Positions 45,694 through 54,411 of a stretch of DNA of 64,000 nucleotides are shown in pieces. The stretch is taken from contig NZ_CP119758.1 in assembly GCF_029323795.1 (NCBI RefSeq), positions 4,526,001 to 4,590,000 of the forward strand. The letters are read 5' to 3'. The stretch comes from Zobellia alginiliquefaciens. Lineage in GTDB: Bacteria; Bacteroidota; Bacteroidia; Flavobacteriales; Flavobacteriaceae. The notes below the pieces were generated by a model. That model was not told the origin of the DNA. It saw only the letters and a program-made list of their open reading frames with translations, and made no database searches. Position 1 is the first letter of the stretch. Each line of letters starts with the position of its first letter. Position numbers and translations under genes: made by a program.

Positions 45694-46281
45694 ATGAAAA
45701 CAAATACTAAAACATACTTTGTGTTACCATTGTTATTAATAGGATTCATTTTTGCGGGTACGGCCCAAACTAGGAAGCGTTCCACAAAAACAACGACTAC
45801 AACAACACGAACGGTAACGAAAAGTACGCCTAACCGGGTGTCAAGTAAAAAGGTAGTTTATAAAACACCTAGAAAGAAAGTGGTTTCCGTACGAACGGTT
45901 CCAAATAAGCGGGTCGTAAAATACCAAGGTCAGGATTATTACTATGCAAATAACAGATATTATACCTCTTCTAGGGGCCGTTATATTCCCATAGCTCCTA
46001 AAATCGGATTTAGAATTAGCACTTTGCCAACAGGGCATCACAGAGTTCGTTTCAACAATCATGTGTATTTCAATTTTGGTGGTATTTTTTATTCCGAAGT
46101 CGGTAATGAATATGAAGTAGTGGAACCAGAAGTAGGCACTATAGTCTACGAACTGCCAGATGATTATGAAAGAGTAACGATTGACGGTCAAACGTATTAC
46201 GAGTACGCTAATATTTTATATGAAAAAGTGCAGGTAGATGGTACTAGAGCGTATGAAGTAGTTGGGATTATTGATATGTAA
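45694..46281 (+). CDS. Secreted DUF6515-like protein
   Basis: A 195-residue secreted protein with signal peptide (ending AGTAQ, about residue 25). It is followed by a very basic Lys/Arg/Thr-rich low-complexity region (about 26-75) and a Tyr-rich C-terminal region. In that region the repeated pattern YYYANNRYY, VYFNFGGIFY and YEYANILYEKV recurs every 30-40 residues, as in DUF6515-type proteins. Function is unknown; the Tyr-rich repeats resemble envelope-associated beta modules. The positive region could bind nucleic acid or polyanions outside the cell. Confidence 0.75.
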   Translation: MKTNTKTYFVLPLLLIGFIFAGTAQTRKRSTKTTTTTTRTVTKSTPNRVSSKKVVYKTPRKKVVSVRTVPNKRVVKYQGQDYYYANNRYYTSSRGRYIPIAPKIGFRISTLPTGHHRVRFNNHVYFNFGGIFYSEVGNEYEVVEPEVGTIVYELPDDYERVTIDGQTYYEYANILYEKVQVDGTRAYEVVGIIDM

Positions 46282-46304
46282 TAATTTAGATTTCCACAAG
46301 AAGC

Positions 46305-46336
46305 AAGCGTTTACCATTTTTGGTAAGCGCTTTTTT
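46305..46336 (+). terminator. Intrinsic terminator after the DUF6515-like gene
   Basis: A 12-bp stem with one T-G pair (46305-46316 with 46321-46332), loop TTTT, followed by a T run. Confidence 0.88.
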
Positions 46337-46498
46337 GTTTGGTATAGGTTTGCTTTCGGATGAAAGTCATTTATTAACCTTCTGTTCAAGATTGAAATAA
46401 AACGACAGATTTACATAATGCAAAGCGAATAAAGGTGTAATTTCGCGCGGCATAAAATGTGATCGGGTCGTGGTTTACTACGGATAAAAATAGGCAGC

Positions 46499-48049
46499 AT
46501 GAAGAGTGAAGAATTGGATGATAATCAGGAGGTTTCTTTAGACGAGGTAAAACAAGCCATTGCTGTTCTAGAGCGATTGGTAGCGGACACCAATCAGATA
46601 TTTGAAATTCCTAAAGCGCAACGAACCGCTTTAATAAAGGCTTCCGGACAATTGTCTAGACCAAGCCGGGAAGAATTTTCTCGACGTAAAAAAGATGCTA
46701 AAAAAGCGGCAAAACGAAAGCAGGCTGCCAAAGATAAAAGTGCGCGTGCCGAGACGGGAATACGCTACGCACGTGAATCCTCGGTATTCGTAGCTCCAAA
46801 ATTATTGGGTGCTTCAGACCTGGCTCAAAAGGAAATGGGGGAACTGGAATCTCCTCGTGACTGCTATGTTTGCAAGGCCAAATTTACCAAGCTGCACCAT
46901 TTTTATGATACCATGTGTACGGAATGTGGCGACCTTAATTATGCCAAACGTTTCCAAACTGCGGATGTAAAAGGCCAAGTGGCCGTTATTACGGGTTCTC
47001 GACTTAAAATCGGATATCATATTTCTCTCATGTTATTGCGTGGTGGCGCAACGGTTATTGCTACCACACGTTTTCCTGTGGATTCCGCTTTGCGTTTTTC
47101 CCAAGAGGAAGATTTTATGGAATGGGGCCACCGACTTAAAATACACGGACTGGATTTACGGCATATTCCCAGTGTGGAGATTTTTTGTAATTATATAGAG
47201 CAGAATTATGAGAAATTGGATATTCTCATCAATAACGCAGCACAAACGGTACGTCGTCCCGCAGGTTTTTATGCGCATCTCATGCCAAATGAGGAAAGGT
47301 CTTTTGAGTCCTTGCCTGAGTTTGCCCAAGGGGTTTTAAAGGATCATAGAAGCTGTTTGGAAGAATTGACCACATTGACATCCACAGCATCCTCCAATAA
47401 GAATATGCCGGTTTCTTGGCACGGTCCGGAACCTGGTATCGGGTTACGGTCCTCGGCTAAACTATCCCAGATTCCCTATAGTTTTGATGCCAGTCTGGTT
47501 ACTCAGGAAGTGTTTCCTGAAAGTCAGTTGGATGCCGATTTGCAGCAAGTAGATTTACGTAAAACCAACAGCTGGCGCTTAAAACTCGGTGCCATTGAAA
47601 CCACCGAAATGGTAGAAGTACAACTCGTAAACTCCGTGGCTCCCTTTGTATTGTGCAACCGACTTTCAGAAGTCATGAAAAAGGAAAATACGGGGCAGAA
47701 GCATATCATTAACGTAACGGCCATGGAAGGCAAGTTCCATCGGTTTTTTAAAGAATCACGTCATCCGCATACCAATATGGCAAAAGCGGCCTTGAATATG
47801 CTTACGCATACCGCTTCTGGCGATTTGGCGAAATACGGCATATACATGAACGCGGTGGATACCGGCTGGGTAACGGATGAGGACCCTGCAGAACTGGCCA
47901 AAAGAAAACAGGAAGTTCACGATTTTCAACCACCGTTAGATATTGTAGATGGTGCCGCAAGGGTAGTGGACCCGCTTTTTGATGGTATCAATACCGGAAA
48001 ACACTGGTGTGGAAAGTTCCTAAAGGATTACTTCCCTATTTCTTGGTAA
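46499..48049 (+). CDS. SDR-like protein with an N-terminal zinc ribbon and lost catalytic Tyr
   Basis: A 516-residue protein. The first 90 residues are helical with a strongly basic stretch (about 61-84). Next comes a four-Cys zinc-ribbon-like pair (C122, C125; C140, C143), then a Rossmann SDR domain (TGSRLKIG at 165-172, NNAAQT at 245-250). An inserted segment of about 120 residues (255-375) interrupts the SDR core. At the active site the motif is T425-N-M-A-K429, so the Tyr of YxxxK is a Thr, and the Ser motif reads NVTAMEG. It binds a nucleotide, but classical reductase chemistry is doubtful. No operon partner is present. Confidence 0.82.
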   Translation: MKSEELDDNQEVSLDEVKQAIAVLERLVADTNQIFEIPKAQRTALIKASGQLSRPSREEFSRRKKDAKKAAKRKQAAKDKSARAETGIRYARESSVFVAPKLLGASDLAQKEMGELESPRDCYVCKAKFTKLHHFYDTMCTECGDLNYAKRFQTADVKGQVAVITGSRLKIGYHISLMLLRGGATVIATTRFPVDSALRFSQEEDFMEWGHRLKIHGLDLRHIPSVEIFCNYIEQNYEKLDILINNAAQTVRRPAGFYAHLMPNEERSFESLPEFAQGVLKDHRSCLEELTTLTSTASSNKNMPVSWHGPEPGIGLRSSAKLSQIPYSFDASLVTQEVFPESQLDADLQQVDLRKTNSWRLKLGAIETTEMVEVQLVNSVAPFVLCNRLSEVMKKENTGQKHIINVTAMEGKFHRFFKESRHPHTNMAKAALNMLTHTASGDLAKYGIYMNAVDTGWVTDEDPAELAKRKQEVHDFQPPLDIVDGAARVVDPLFDGINTGKHWCGKFLKDYFPISW

Positions 48050-48060
48050 TAAGCTTACAA

Positions 48061-48672
48061 TTATGCTTTTACAGTTCTAGAGTGCTCCATAAAATGACTC
48101 TTTAGACGCTCCAATTGTGGGTGTGGTTTTTCGGCATAAAGTACAAACTGACTCTTCTTTATACTGGCTGCCATTGCAATAAGGCCTGTAGACTCCTTTT
48201 TGTTGGAAAGGAATTCTGCATCGTCTACGCTAACGATTTTTAATTCGGAAATACTCACGCCGTTGGTCAAAAATAAGTTATGAAGTGTTTTAGGTGTGGT
48301 GATCAAAACATCTACGCCCATGTATATTTCGGACTTCTGAACGTCTATATGCAGTTGTTCGTAACTGGCATAAAGTCGTACCGTACTGTATTTGGTGTAT
48401 TCGGCAAAAGCATCGTAGAGTTCTAGAACTCTTTCTTTATTTTCTACTAGAACTACGGCTCTTGGCGCATCGCCCACGGCTTCGCATTTTAGCTTCTGTA
48501 AAGTAGTCAGGACTAACGCGGTGGTTTTTCCGCTTCCTTTTTTAGCAAAAGCAAAGACATTGATACCACTCTTAATCACCGGAATGCTACTTTTTTGAAA
48601 TGGCGTTGGCGTTTCTATTTCCAAACGCTCTAAATTTTCTAATAAGTGCGGGTGTAATTTTCTAAATGGCAT
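48061..48672 (-). CDS. Orphan N-terminal DEAD-box-like ATPase domain
   Basis: A 203-residue protein with only the first RecA-like domain of a DEAD-box helicase. It has the Q-like PTPFQKSSIP, Walker A FAKKGSGKTT (about 42-51), a TTPKTLH motif and VDDAE in place of DEAD. The second domain (motifs IV-VI) is missing entirely and is not encoded nearby, yet the frame is intact with a normal start. It therefore looks like a conserved small protein rather than a recent truncation; it may bind ATP and RNA or act as a helicase partner. It is convergent with the zinc-ribbon SDR gene, 11 bases apart. Confidence 0.72.
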   Translation of the reverse strand: MPFRKLHPHLLENLERLEIETPTPFQKSSIPVIKSGINVFAFAKKGSGKTTALVLTTLQKLKCEAVGDAPRAVVLVENKERVLELYDAFAEYTKYSTVRLYASYEQLHIDVQKSEIYMGVDVLITTPKTLHNLFLTNGVSISELKIVSVDDAEFLSNKKESTGLIAMAASIKKSQFVLYAEKPHPQLERLKSHFMEHSRTVKA

Positions 48673-48721
48673 ATGCTGTTTCTACTAAAATTGTGGTTCT
48701 AAATCAAACGGATCCTAAAAT

Positions 48722-48729
48722 GCAAAGAT
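48722..48729 (-). promoter_or_regulatory. Candidate -7 element for the orphan DEAD-box gene
   Basis: On the minus strand this reads TATCTTTG, matching TAnnTTTG, 49 bases before the start at 48672. No clear -33 TTTG was found. Confidence 0.35.
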
Positions 48730-48897
48730 AGGAACAACTACTGGGGAAAGTGAAATTTGTGCAGGAACTTATTTTTAGCGTGGTTTTGCGTTAACTTCAA
48801 TATTATGAATCAACTACTTTTGAAATTTAACGTTTTACATGCAAGATTGTTTCGTTTATTTCGTTTATTATTGTATCATAAAAAACAGTTAGACCAA

Positions 48898-49353
48898 ATG
48901 GAAACATATAATAACGTTAATAAAGCCACAAAAGAGGAGCAAAAGATTGCTATTCAATCATATGACGCTCTATCTTCCGTAATCAGGGAATTAAAGTCCA
49001 ACAACCCGGAAATTGAGATAGATGAAACTCAGGAAAGAATAAAAATTCCATTAAGTGCATTGAAACTTTTAGGAGATATACTAGAAGCAATGAGCAAAGG
49101 GAAGCCATTTTCGTTAGTGCCAATAGCTACGGAAGTTACAACTCAAAAAGCTGCTGAAATTTTAGGATGTTCAAGACCTCACTTTGTTAAGCTTTTAGAG
49201 AATGGAAAAATAGATTTCACGAAGGTTGGAAAGCATCGAAGAGTAAAATTTGAGGATGTAATGAGGTACAAAAGCAAAATGAAGGAAGCGCAGAAAAGCC
49301 ACATTATCCAAATTATGAAAGCGGACGAGGAAACTGGATTATATGATACATAG
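48898..49353 (+). CDS. Excisionase-type HTH antitoxin
   Basis: A 151-residue protein with a C-terminal excisionase-like winged helix (about 83-135): the QKAAEILGCSRPHFVKLLENG helix-turn-helix followed by GKHRRVKFEDVMRYK. The N-terminal half is helical. The ATG at 48898 is preferred; the frame is open upstream to 48757, but that portion is Leu/Arg-rich and unlike the family. Its end overlaps the PIN-domain gene by 11 bases, as in type II toxin-antitoxin operons. It would neutralise the toxin and repress the operon. Confidence 0.8.
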   Translation: METYNNVNKATKEEQKIAIQSYDALSSVIRELKSNNPEIEIDETQERIKIPLSALKLLGDILEAMSKGKPFSLVPIATEVTTQKAAEILGCSRPHFVKLLENGKIDFTKVGKHRRVKFEDVMRYKSKMKEAQKSHIIQIMKADEETGLYDT

Positions 49354-49906
49354 TGTTCGCTTTATCTGTGTCTTAGATACAAATGTTATTTATCCTATTG
49401 AGATTAGGGATTTGCTTTTTTGGTTTGCTCATTATGATTTATATACTCCTAAATGGAGTGAACATATTTTTCACGAATGGGCGGATGTAATGAAAAGAAA
49501 AGGAGTTTCTGAAGAAGAAATTTTAAAGCGTATGAACAGGGCTAATTTGGCATTTCCAGATGCTTTTGTATCGAACTACTCGGGGTTAATTTCGGGATTG
49601 GAATTACCCGACAAAAAAGATTGTCACGTACTTGCTGCAGCTATTAAGACGAATGCTAACATTATAGTAACGAATAATATAAAAGATTTTCCGAAAGAAT
49701 ATTTATCCTCTTTTGGTCTTTCCGCTAAGACCGCGGATGATTTTCTTACGGATATTATTGACTTAAATCCTGAGGAAGCGACAAAAGCATTTAAGGAGAT
49801 GGTGTTATACCGACGAAATCCTGATTTAGATGAATTTGAAGTTTTAGATATTCTAAGAAATAGGGGTTTGAAAGGTACTGCTGACTTCTTGCACTCACAA
49901 CTTTGA
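49343..49906 (+). CDS. PIN-domain toxin
   Basis: A 187-residue PIN-domain ribonuclease. The acidic active-site residues are visible as D12 (in VLDTNVI), E45 (HEW), D93 (KKDCHVLAAA) and the NNIKDF motif with D115. The core PIN domain spans residues 7-130, and the remaining 55 residues are a helical tail (FEVLDILRNRGLKGTADF) typical of this excisionase-linked subgroup. As a VapC-like toxin it would cleave RNA (tRNA or rRNA) in the cytosol. It overlaps the antitoxin gene by 11 bases and forms a two-gene module with no further partner. Confidence 0.83.
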   Translation: MIHSVRFICVLDTNVIYPIEIRDLLFWFAHYDLYTPKWSEHIFHEWADVMKRKGVSEEEILKRMNRANLAFPDAFVSNYSGLISGLELPDKKDCHVLAAAIKTNANIIVTNNIKDFPKEYLSSFGLSAKTADDFLTDIIDLNPEEATKAFKEMVLYRRNPDLDEFEVLDILRNRGLKGTADFLHSQL

Positions 49907-50028
49907 TTAATAATAAAGTTCATTTAAAATCTACGGGTAATCAAACTACCATTCATTTCGTTTTAAGATAAAATCTAGAGAAATTTGTAATTATTTTTTC
50001 ACTATCAAGTGAAAAATAACTAAAACCA

Positions 50029-51066
50029 TCACAACGAACTATTGAAAAAACCCAATGCCAATTGCAATGTTTTGTCATGGATGTTTTTTCTGTTGACACT
50101 GGGGTGGTCAACGGCTATTGCTGGTACTATATCCTTTCCTAAGGTCGTAGATTCATTTAAAAACACATAATGTCCTACGTTTTCATCAAAAAGATACATT
50201 TTACTGGTGTTAATTAATTTATGGTACTTTTCGGCATTGGTACCTACAGGTGCTACTGAATCTCCCTTTCCGGCAACTATATAAATTGGAGCTGTAATTT
50301 TATGGGTCTGCTCTTTGGAATGAAAGCCGAATCCTATGGCCGGAGCCATTACAAAAAAGGCCTTTATCCTATCATCTTTTACTAGATTACGGTATTGGTT
50401 GTATGACGAAACAATAAGGCTATCATTTTCATAATCTATAATTTCATCCGTGTCCGGGAATTCCGCTGGCATTTCCCGTTCTTCGGGTTTTTCATCTGCG
50501 GTTATGGTTCTGTCAACATAGCCGCCTGCCAAAGCGATATTGGTGTAACCACCCAAGGAAAAACCAACGCCACCAATTCTACTCGTATCTATTTTTGTCC
50601 CGATTTCGGTGTCTTTTAGAACTTCGGTCAGCACATATTGAACATCTATGGCCCTTTCCCACCATTTTACGAATTCCCTGGGTATTTTGTTGAAAGTAGA
50701 ATTCCCGTAGTGGTCCAGTGAAACGACTACGTAGCCTTCTTTTACCATTTCTGCTATGAACCAAGTCAGTGAAAACCGATTCCCTCCAGTTCCGTGAGAG
50801 ATAATCAGTAACGGGAATTTTTCATCAGGAATAGTGGCATTCGCAACTGTTTCTATGGTCTTAAAAAGTTCCTTTGGATTCTCTTTTGGCTCTTTATGAA
50901 TTATAGTATTTAAAGTAGGGAACCATATTTCAGCCGGTAAAGGTCTATCTCTAGATTGATCTACAAAGGTTACTGATTTTTGACCTATGCTATATGTTTT
51001 TTCATTTTGTGGACTACAAGAAGTAATTAGAAGTACAATGAAGATAAGTAGTGGTGTATTTCTCAT
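50029..51066 (-). CDS. Alpha/beta hydrolase lipoprotein (PAF-acetylhydrolase/chlorophyllase-like)
   Basis: A 345-residue lipoprotein with lipobox LITS-C17. It has the alpha/beta hydrolase fold: oxyanion segment LLIISHGTGG (about 103-112), nucleophile elbow GVGFSLGGYT (Ser about 170), an acidic residue around VAGKGDSVAP, and the terminal His in ENVGHYVF. The layout resembles platelet-activating-factor acetylhydrolase and dienelactone-hydrolase-like enzymes that cleave esters or acyl bonds in the envelope. It stands alone. Substrate is unknown. Confidence 0.85.
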   Translation of the reverse strand: MRNTPLLIFIVLLITSCSPQNEKTYSIGQKSVTFVDQSRDRPLPAEIWFPTLNTIIHKEPKENPKELFKTIETVANATIPDEKFPLLIISHGTGGNRFSLTWFIAEMVKEGYVVVSLDHYGNSTFNKIPREFVKWWERAIDVQYVLTEVLKDTEIGTKIDTSRIGGVGFSLGGYTNIALAGGYVDRTITADEKPEEREMPAEFPDTDEIIDYENDSLIVSSYNQYRNLVKDDRIKAFFVMAPAIGFGFHSKEQTHKITAPIYIVAGKGDSVAPVGTNAEKYHKLINTSKMYLFDENVGHYVFLNESTTLGKDIVPAIAVDHPSVNRKNIHDKTLQLALGFFNSSL

Positions 51067-51237
51067 GAGTTGGTCATTCGTTTCGCTTTAAAGACGAAAC
51101 TAACAGACGTTTGTTACAGTATTTTAAAATTTGACCTTTCTCTACCTTAAGGGTTTGGGTCCTTTTGAAAATACTGTTCAAACTAATCAGCAAATGGGAA
51201 ATACTAAAGGCTAATAGATTGCCTGTTCATTACAACC

Positions 51238-52140
51238 TCACTCCGAATACAAAATCAAAAACACCCCGATTAAAATACCGGCCAGCGGTACTAGCTTCTT
51301 GCGTTTGTTCTGTTCTTTAAAGATGAGTCCGCCTACCACTACGGCAATGATAATCTGGCTGCGTTTTATGGCGGAAAGCAGCATAATCAACGCATCAGGG
51401 TCTTGCAAGGCCTTAAAATAAAAGTAATCGGCTATTTGCAGGAGCATACCCACTAGAGGAATGGACCAGCGCCACTTGAACGCCTTGCGCTTCTCCGCAT
51501 GTGGAAACCAGGTGATGCTCAGGATTACCAACAGAATAAGAATGGTATAGAAACAAAACCAGAATTGCAGCGTCTGTGGGTTCAACGTAAGGTTCTGGAT
51601 CAGGAATTTATCGTACAGTCCACTGGAAGCCCCTAAAAAAGTAGCTCCGATAATAGCGAATATCCATTTGTTGCTTTTAAAATGAATACCTTCTTTCTTG
51701 CCGATTCTGGAATACAGCAGCACCGAAAATATGATCAGAAAGAATCCTATCCACTGCCAGCCGTTGGGCTTTTCTTGGTAAATGGTAATGGCGCCGATAA
51801 AAGTAAAAAACGGACCGGCAGACCGTATGGGCGTCACAATGGTAATGGGCAGATGCTTTAGCGCTTGGTACGCCAATAACCAAGAGGCCGCCATGATAGC
51901 GGACTTTATAAATATGTATCCGTGAGTCTTTAAGGGAATATCGGTAACGAACAGTTGCAAGTCAAGCATTTTAGTGGGAAACCAAAGGGAACCCAAATAA
52001 CAGGGCAGCAACAACAGAAAGCCCGAAGAAATGGTGCCCAAAAGCACCGGAAACACCTCGTTGCCCTGAACGGCATGTTTTTTAAGCAGGTTGTGAAACC
52101 CTAAGAATAAAGCGGCAAGAAGCCCAAGATACATCCACAT
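51238..52140 (-). CDS. EamA/DMT-family transporter
   Basis: A 300-residue inner-membrane protein with ten hydrophobic segments arranged as two EamA repeats (repeat one about 5-140, repeat two about 155-298, with IGFFLIIFSVLLYSR between). The family exports metabolites such as amino acids or nucleotides; the substrate is unknown. The first 96-bp repeat copy lies 71 bases upstream of its start, in the gap before the divergent patatin-like gene. Confidence 0.88.
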   Translation of the reverse strand: MWMYLGLLAALFLGFHNLLKKHAVQGNEVFPVLLGTISSGFLLLLPCYLGSLWFPTKMLDLQLFVTDIPLKTHGYIFIKSAIMAASWLLAYQALKHLPITIVTPIRSAGPFFTFIGAITIYQEKPNGWQWIGFFLIIFSVLLYSRIGKKEGIHFKSNKWIFAIIGATFLGASSGLYDKFLIQNLTLNPQTLQFWFCFYTILILLVILSITWFPHAEKRKAFKWRWSIPLVGMLLQIADYFYFKALQDPDALIMLLSAIKRSQIIIAVVVGGLIFKEQNKRKKLVPLAGILIGVFLILYSE

Positions 52141-52452
52141 AACGGGCGCGAAGATATTGGTTTTTTAGGGTATGTTCCGCATGTAAAAAGCCGTATTTCT
52201 CAAAAGGGAAAGTAAACTACCTCGGGGCAAGCCCACAAGGCATTAAAAGGAATACACTTGGATTTCGAGGCAAGCCTCGGAACATTTAATCTCGATTATC
52301 GAGTAAAATATCATCAGTCTAAAATGCTGTTTTGGTGCCATAGGTTTGCCCGTACGATCTTAGGGGCTATTACGTATTTCTGTAATCGTTTACGTATTAA
52401 ATTTTATATATTTAGCAGCTCCAAGACAGTACTTCAAAGAACCTGACCAAAC
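52141..52452. other. Divergent intergenic region carrying the first 96-bp repeat
   Basis: This lies between the EamA gene and the patatin-like gene. It holds repeat copy 1 (52211-52306); the rest shows no clear promoter or open frame. The EamA gene start lies at its left edge. Confidence 0.7.
52211..52306 (+). repeat. 96-bp three-hairpin dispersed repeat, copy 1
   Basis: This copy matches the inverse complement of 59567-59662 with 93 of 96 identical positions (differences at element positions 27, 50 and 72). It contains three small palindromes: 52220-52240 (CCTCG/GGGC hairpin, weakened here by one substitution), 52266-52279 (CGAGGC-AA-GCCTCG) and 52291-52303 (CTCGAT-T-ATCGAG type). It has AGTAA at both ends as short direct repeats. 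There is no coding frame, so it looks like a REP- or MITE-like mobile unit dependent on a transposase elsewhere. Confidence 0.85.
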
Positions 52453-53667
52453 ATGTATAAAATCTTATCGTTAGACGGTGGCGGCAGTTGGGCCATAATT
52501 CAATTGCTTACCCTTAGGGACCGCTACGGAAATATGGATGGCCATGAGGTACTCCGTAAGTTTGACTTGGTGATTGCCAATTCCGGGGGAAGTATTGTTT
52601 TGGCGGCCTTGGCAGAGAATTATTCCATTGATAAAGCCATTAGCCTGTTCAAGGAGAAAGAAAACCGAGAACGCATATTTTGTAAGAATGCCTTCTGGGA
52701 CCGCTTTTTTCCGGTGGATTATCTACGGTTCGTTGGTATTGGCTTTGGACCCAAATATAGCGCAACCAAGAAAAAAGAGGCTTTTGAATACCTGTTTCCC
52801 GAAGTGGATAAGGTGCAGATGAACGAACTGCCAAAAATCATTGGCAAGGAATCGCTGAAAATTGTGGTCTGTACCTATGATGCACTCAACAACCGAGCAA
52901 AGTTTTTTAAATCCTATGCGTTAACGCCTTCGCGATATGACTCGGTGCGATTAACCCAGGCCATTAACGGTTCTTCCAATGCGCCAGTGCAGTATTTTGA
53001 TTTTCCGGCACGGTTTAAAGCGCAGGAAAGCGGGGTGTTTTTTGAACTCTGGGATGGCGCCCTCGGTGGTTTTAACAATCCTATTTTAGCCGGCATCATA
53101 GAGGCCTATAAATTAGGTATTGCCCTAAAGGACATTAAGATAGTCTCCTTGGGGACCAGTAACCCTTTAATGTCTACGGATAAAAAAGAACAGTTCTGGA
53201 ATTGGAAACTGGACACCCTACAATACCGAAGAAAGAAATGGGCTATCCACAAATTTAAACCGCAGCTCAGTTTCTTTATGGAAACCGTTTTTAACCAGGC
53301 CAAGACCATTTTATACCAACCACCGGACACTGCTAATTATATGGCCATGATGTTCTTTAAAGCCGCTACGGGCAAAGATTTGAACGATAGCCTCATACGG
53401 TTATCCCCACTTGTTCATTATGACGACAAACTTGCTACGGATGCCGTACCGCTTATAAAACAACTCTATGAGCTGGATATGGACCTGACCAAAGACGCAC
53501 AGATAGACTTGCTTCTACAATGTTTTGAGGCTTGGAAAGCCGGAAAAATCTATAACCAGCCCGTAGAATTTGAGGTCGAGAGAAACAATGATTTGTTGTT
53601 TATTTCTGGGGATAGGTGGTATCAGGATGGGATGGATAGGTGGGTTAGTTGGGAAATAGGGGAGTAA
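52453..53667 (+). CDS. Patatin-like phospholipase
   Basis: A 404-residue patatin-domain protein. The glycine-rich oxyanion DGGG motif is at 8-11. The nucleophile elbow is ANSGGS, so the catalytic Ser is probably S44 but the first elbow position is Ala instead of Gly. The dyad Asp is D201 (in WDGALGG). A lipid acyl hydrolase activity is inferred. No signal peptide is seen, so it is cytosolic. The C-terminal 100 residues are helical. It is not adjacent to a CD-NTase, so there is no support for a CBASS phospholipase. It is the first gene inside the segment bounded by the 96-bp repeats. Confidence 0.85.
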   Translation: MYKILSLDGGGSWAIIQLLTLRDRYGNMDGHEVLRKFDLVIANSGGSIVLAALAENYSIDKAISLFKEKENRERIFCKNAFWDRFFPVDYLRFVGIGFGPKYSATKKKEAFEYLFPEVDKVQMNELPKIIGKESLKIVVCTYDALNNRAKFFKSYALTPSRYDSVRLTQAINGSSNAPVQYFDFPARFKAQESGVFFELWDGALGGFNNPILAGIIEAYKLGIALKDIKIVSLGTSNPLMSTDKKEQFWNWKLDTLQYRRKKWAIHKFKPQLSFFMETVFNQAKTILYQPPDTANYMAMMFFKAATGKDLNDSLIRLSPLVHYDDKLATDAVPLIKQLYELDMDLTKDAQIDLLLQCFEAWKAGKIYNQPVEFEVERNNDLLFISGDRWYQDGMDRWVSWEIGE

Positions 53668-53826
53668 ATCTAATTTTAACTGAGTTCAGTAATATTTTTT
53701 TTTATGCTGATTACAGAAAACTGTAAAAAAATATGAATTTTAGTTTTTAATTTTATCTCGTAATAATTAAGACTTAAAGTTCTCTTTTTCGTGGTGTTAA
53801 TTGTCTAGAATATATGTCAAATGAGT

Positions 53827-53857
53827 TTTGACAGCTAAGTTTAATATTCTAAATTTG
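53827..53857 (+). promoter_or_regulatory. Promoter of the DUF488-DUF488-dual-OB operon
   Basis: TTTG (53827-53830) is followed 19 nt later by TAAATTTG (53850-53857), a full match to the Bacteroidota consensus. The ATG at 53862 is 4 bases beyond the -7 box, implying a leaderless or near-leaderless transcript. Confidence 0.65.
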
Positions 53858-53861
53858 AGAA

Positions 53862-54407
53862 ATGAGGGAGTCAACAATTTATTCTATCGGTCATGGCAAT
53901 AAGAAATTTGAAGATTTAATAGATGAACTAAAAAAACATCAAATTGAATTTCTCTTAGATGTAAGGTCTAATCCTATGTCTAGGTTTAATTTTCATTTCA
54001 ATAAAACATGGCTTGAGAGAGACTTGCCTGAAAACAATATAACATATGAATTTTTAGGGGAACATCTCGGAGGGCTTCCTAAAGATAAAACATGTTACAC
54101 AGAAGGAAAGGTTGATTATGCCAAAATAAGGACTAAAAAGTTCTTTAAAGAAGGTATTCGTTTATTAGTTGATGCGAACAAAGAAAAAATGCGAATCGCC
54201 TTAATGTGTAGTGAATCGAAACCTGAAGAATGCCATAGGTGCAAGTTAATTGGTCAGGAACTATTAAACCATGAAATATCTGTTCAACATATAACTTCTA
54301 ATGGAATAAAATCTCAGGAGGAAGTTATTAAAATCCTTACTCAAGGATTTGGAACAAATGACCTCTTCGGAGAAAAAGATTTTACTTCGAGAAATACTTA
54401 TTTTTAG
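53862..54407 (+). CDS. DUF488-domain protein
   Basis: A 181-residue DUF488 protein. Conserved features are YSIGHGNKKFEDL (7-19), DVRSNPMSR (33-41), a middle EFLGEHLGG and the C-terminal CSESKPEECHR with C116, C124, H125 and R126. The family has no established reaction; the cysteine/histidine pair suggests a metal- or thiol-dependent enzyme. It starts at the first ATG after its own promoter. It is followed within 4 bases by a second DUF488 gene, then by a dual-OB-like gene, so the three form one operon. The region is visibly more AT-rich than the patatin-like gene upstream. Confidence 0.85.
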   Translation: MRESTIYSIGHGNKKFEDLIDELKKHQIEFLLDVRSNPMSRFNFHFNKTWLERDLPENNITYEFLGEHLGGLPKDKTCYTEGKVDYAKIRTKKFFKEGIRLLVDANKEKMRIALMCSESKPEECHRCKLIGQELLNHEISVQHITSNGIKSQEEVIKILTQGFGTNDLFGEKDFTSRNTYF

Positions 54408-54411
54408 TTCT

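Noticed and set aside
48757-48897. An N-terminal extension of the antitoxin gene
   Set aside because: The upstream 47 codons are Leu/Arg-rich and contain no similarity to the family; the ATG at 48898 gives a normal start.
52211-52306. The 96-bp repeat as an IS element or a gene
   Set aside because: It has no transposase, no long terminal inverted repeats and no coding frame; it is better called a REP/MITE-like unit.
52453-53667. Patatin-like protein as a CBASS effector (CapV-like)
   Set aside because: No CD-NTase, E2-like or other CBASS gene lies next to it; the first elbow residue is also unusual. Kept as a stand-alone lipase-like protein.
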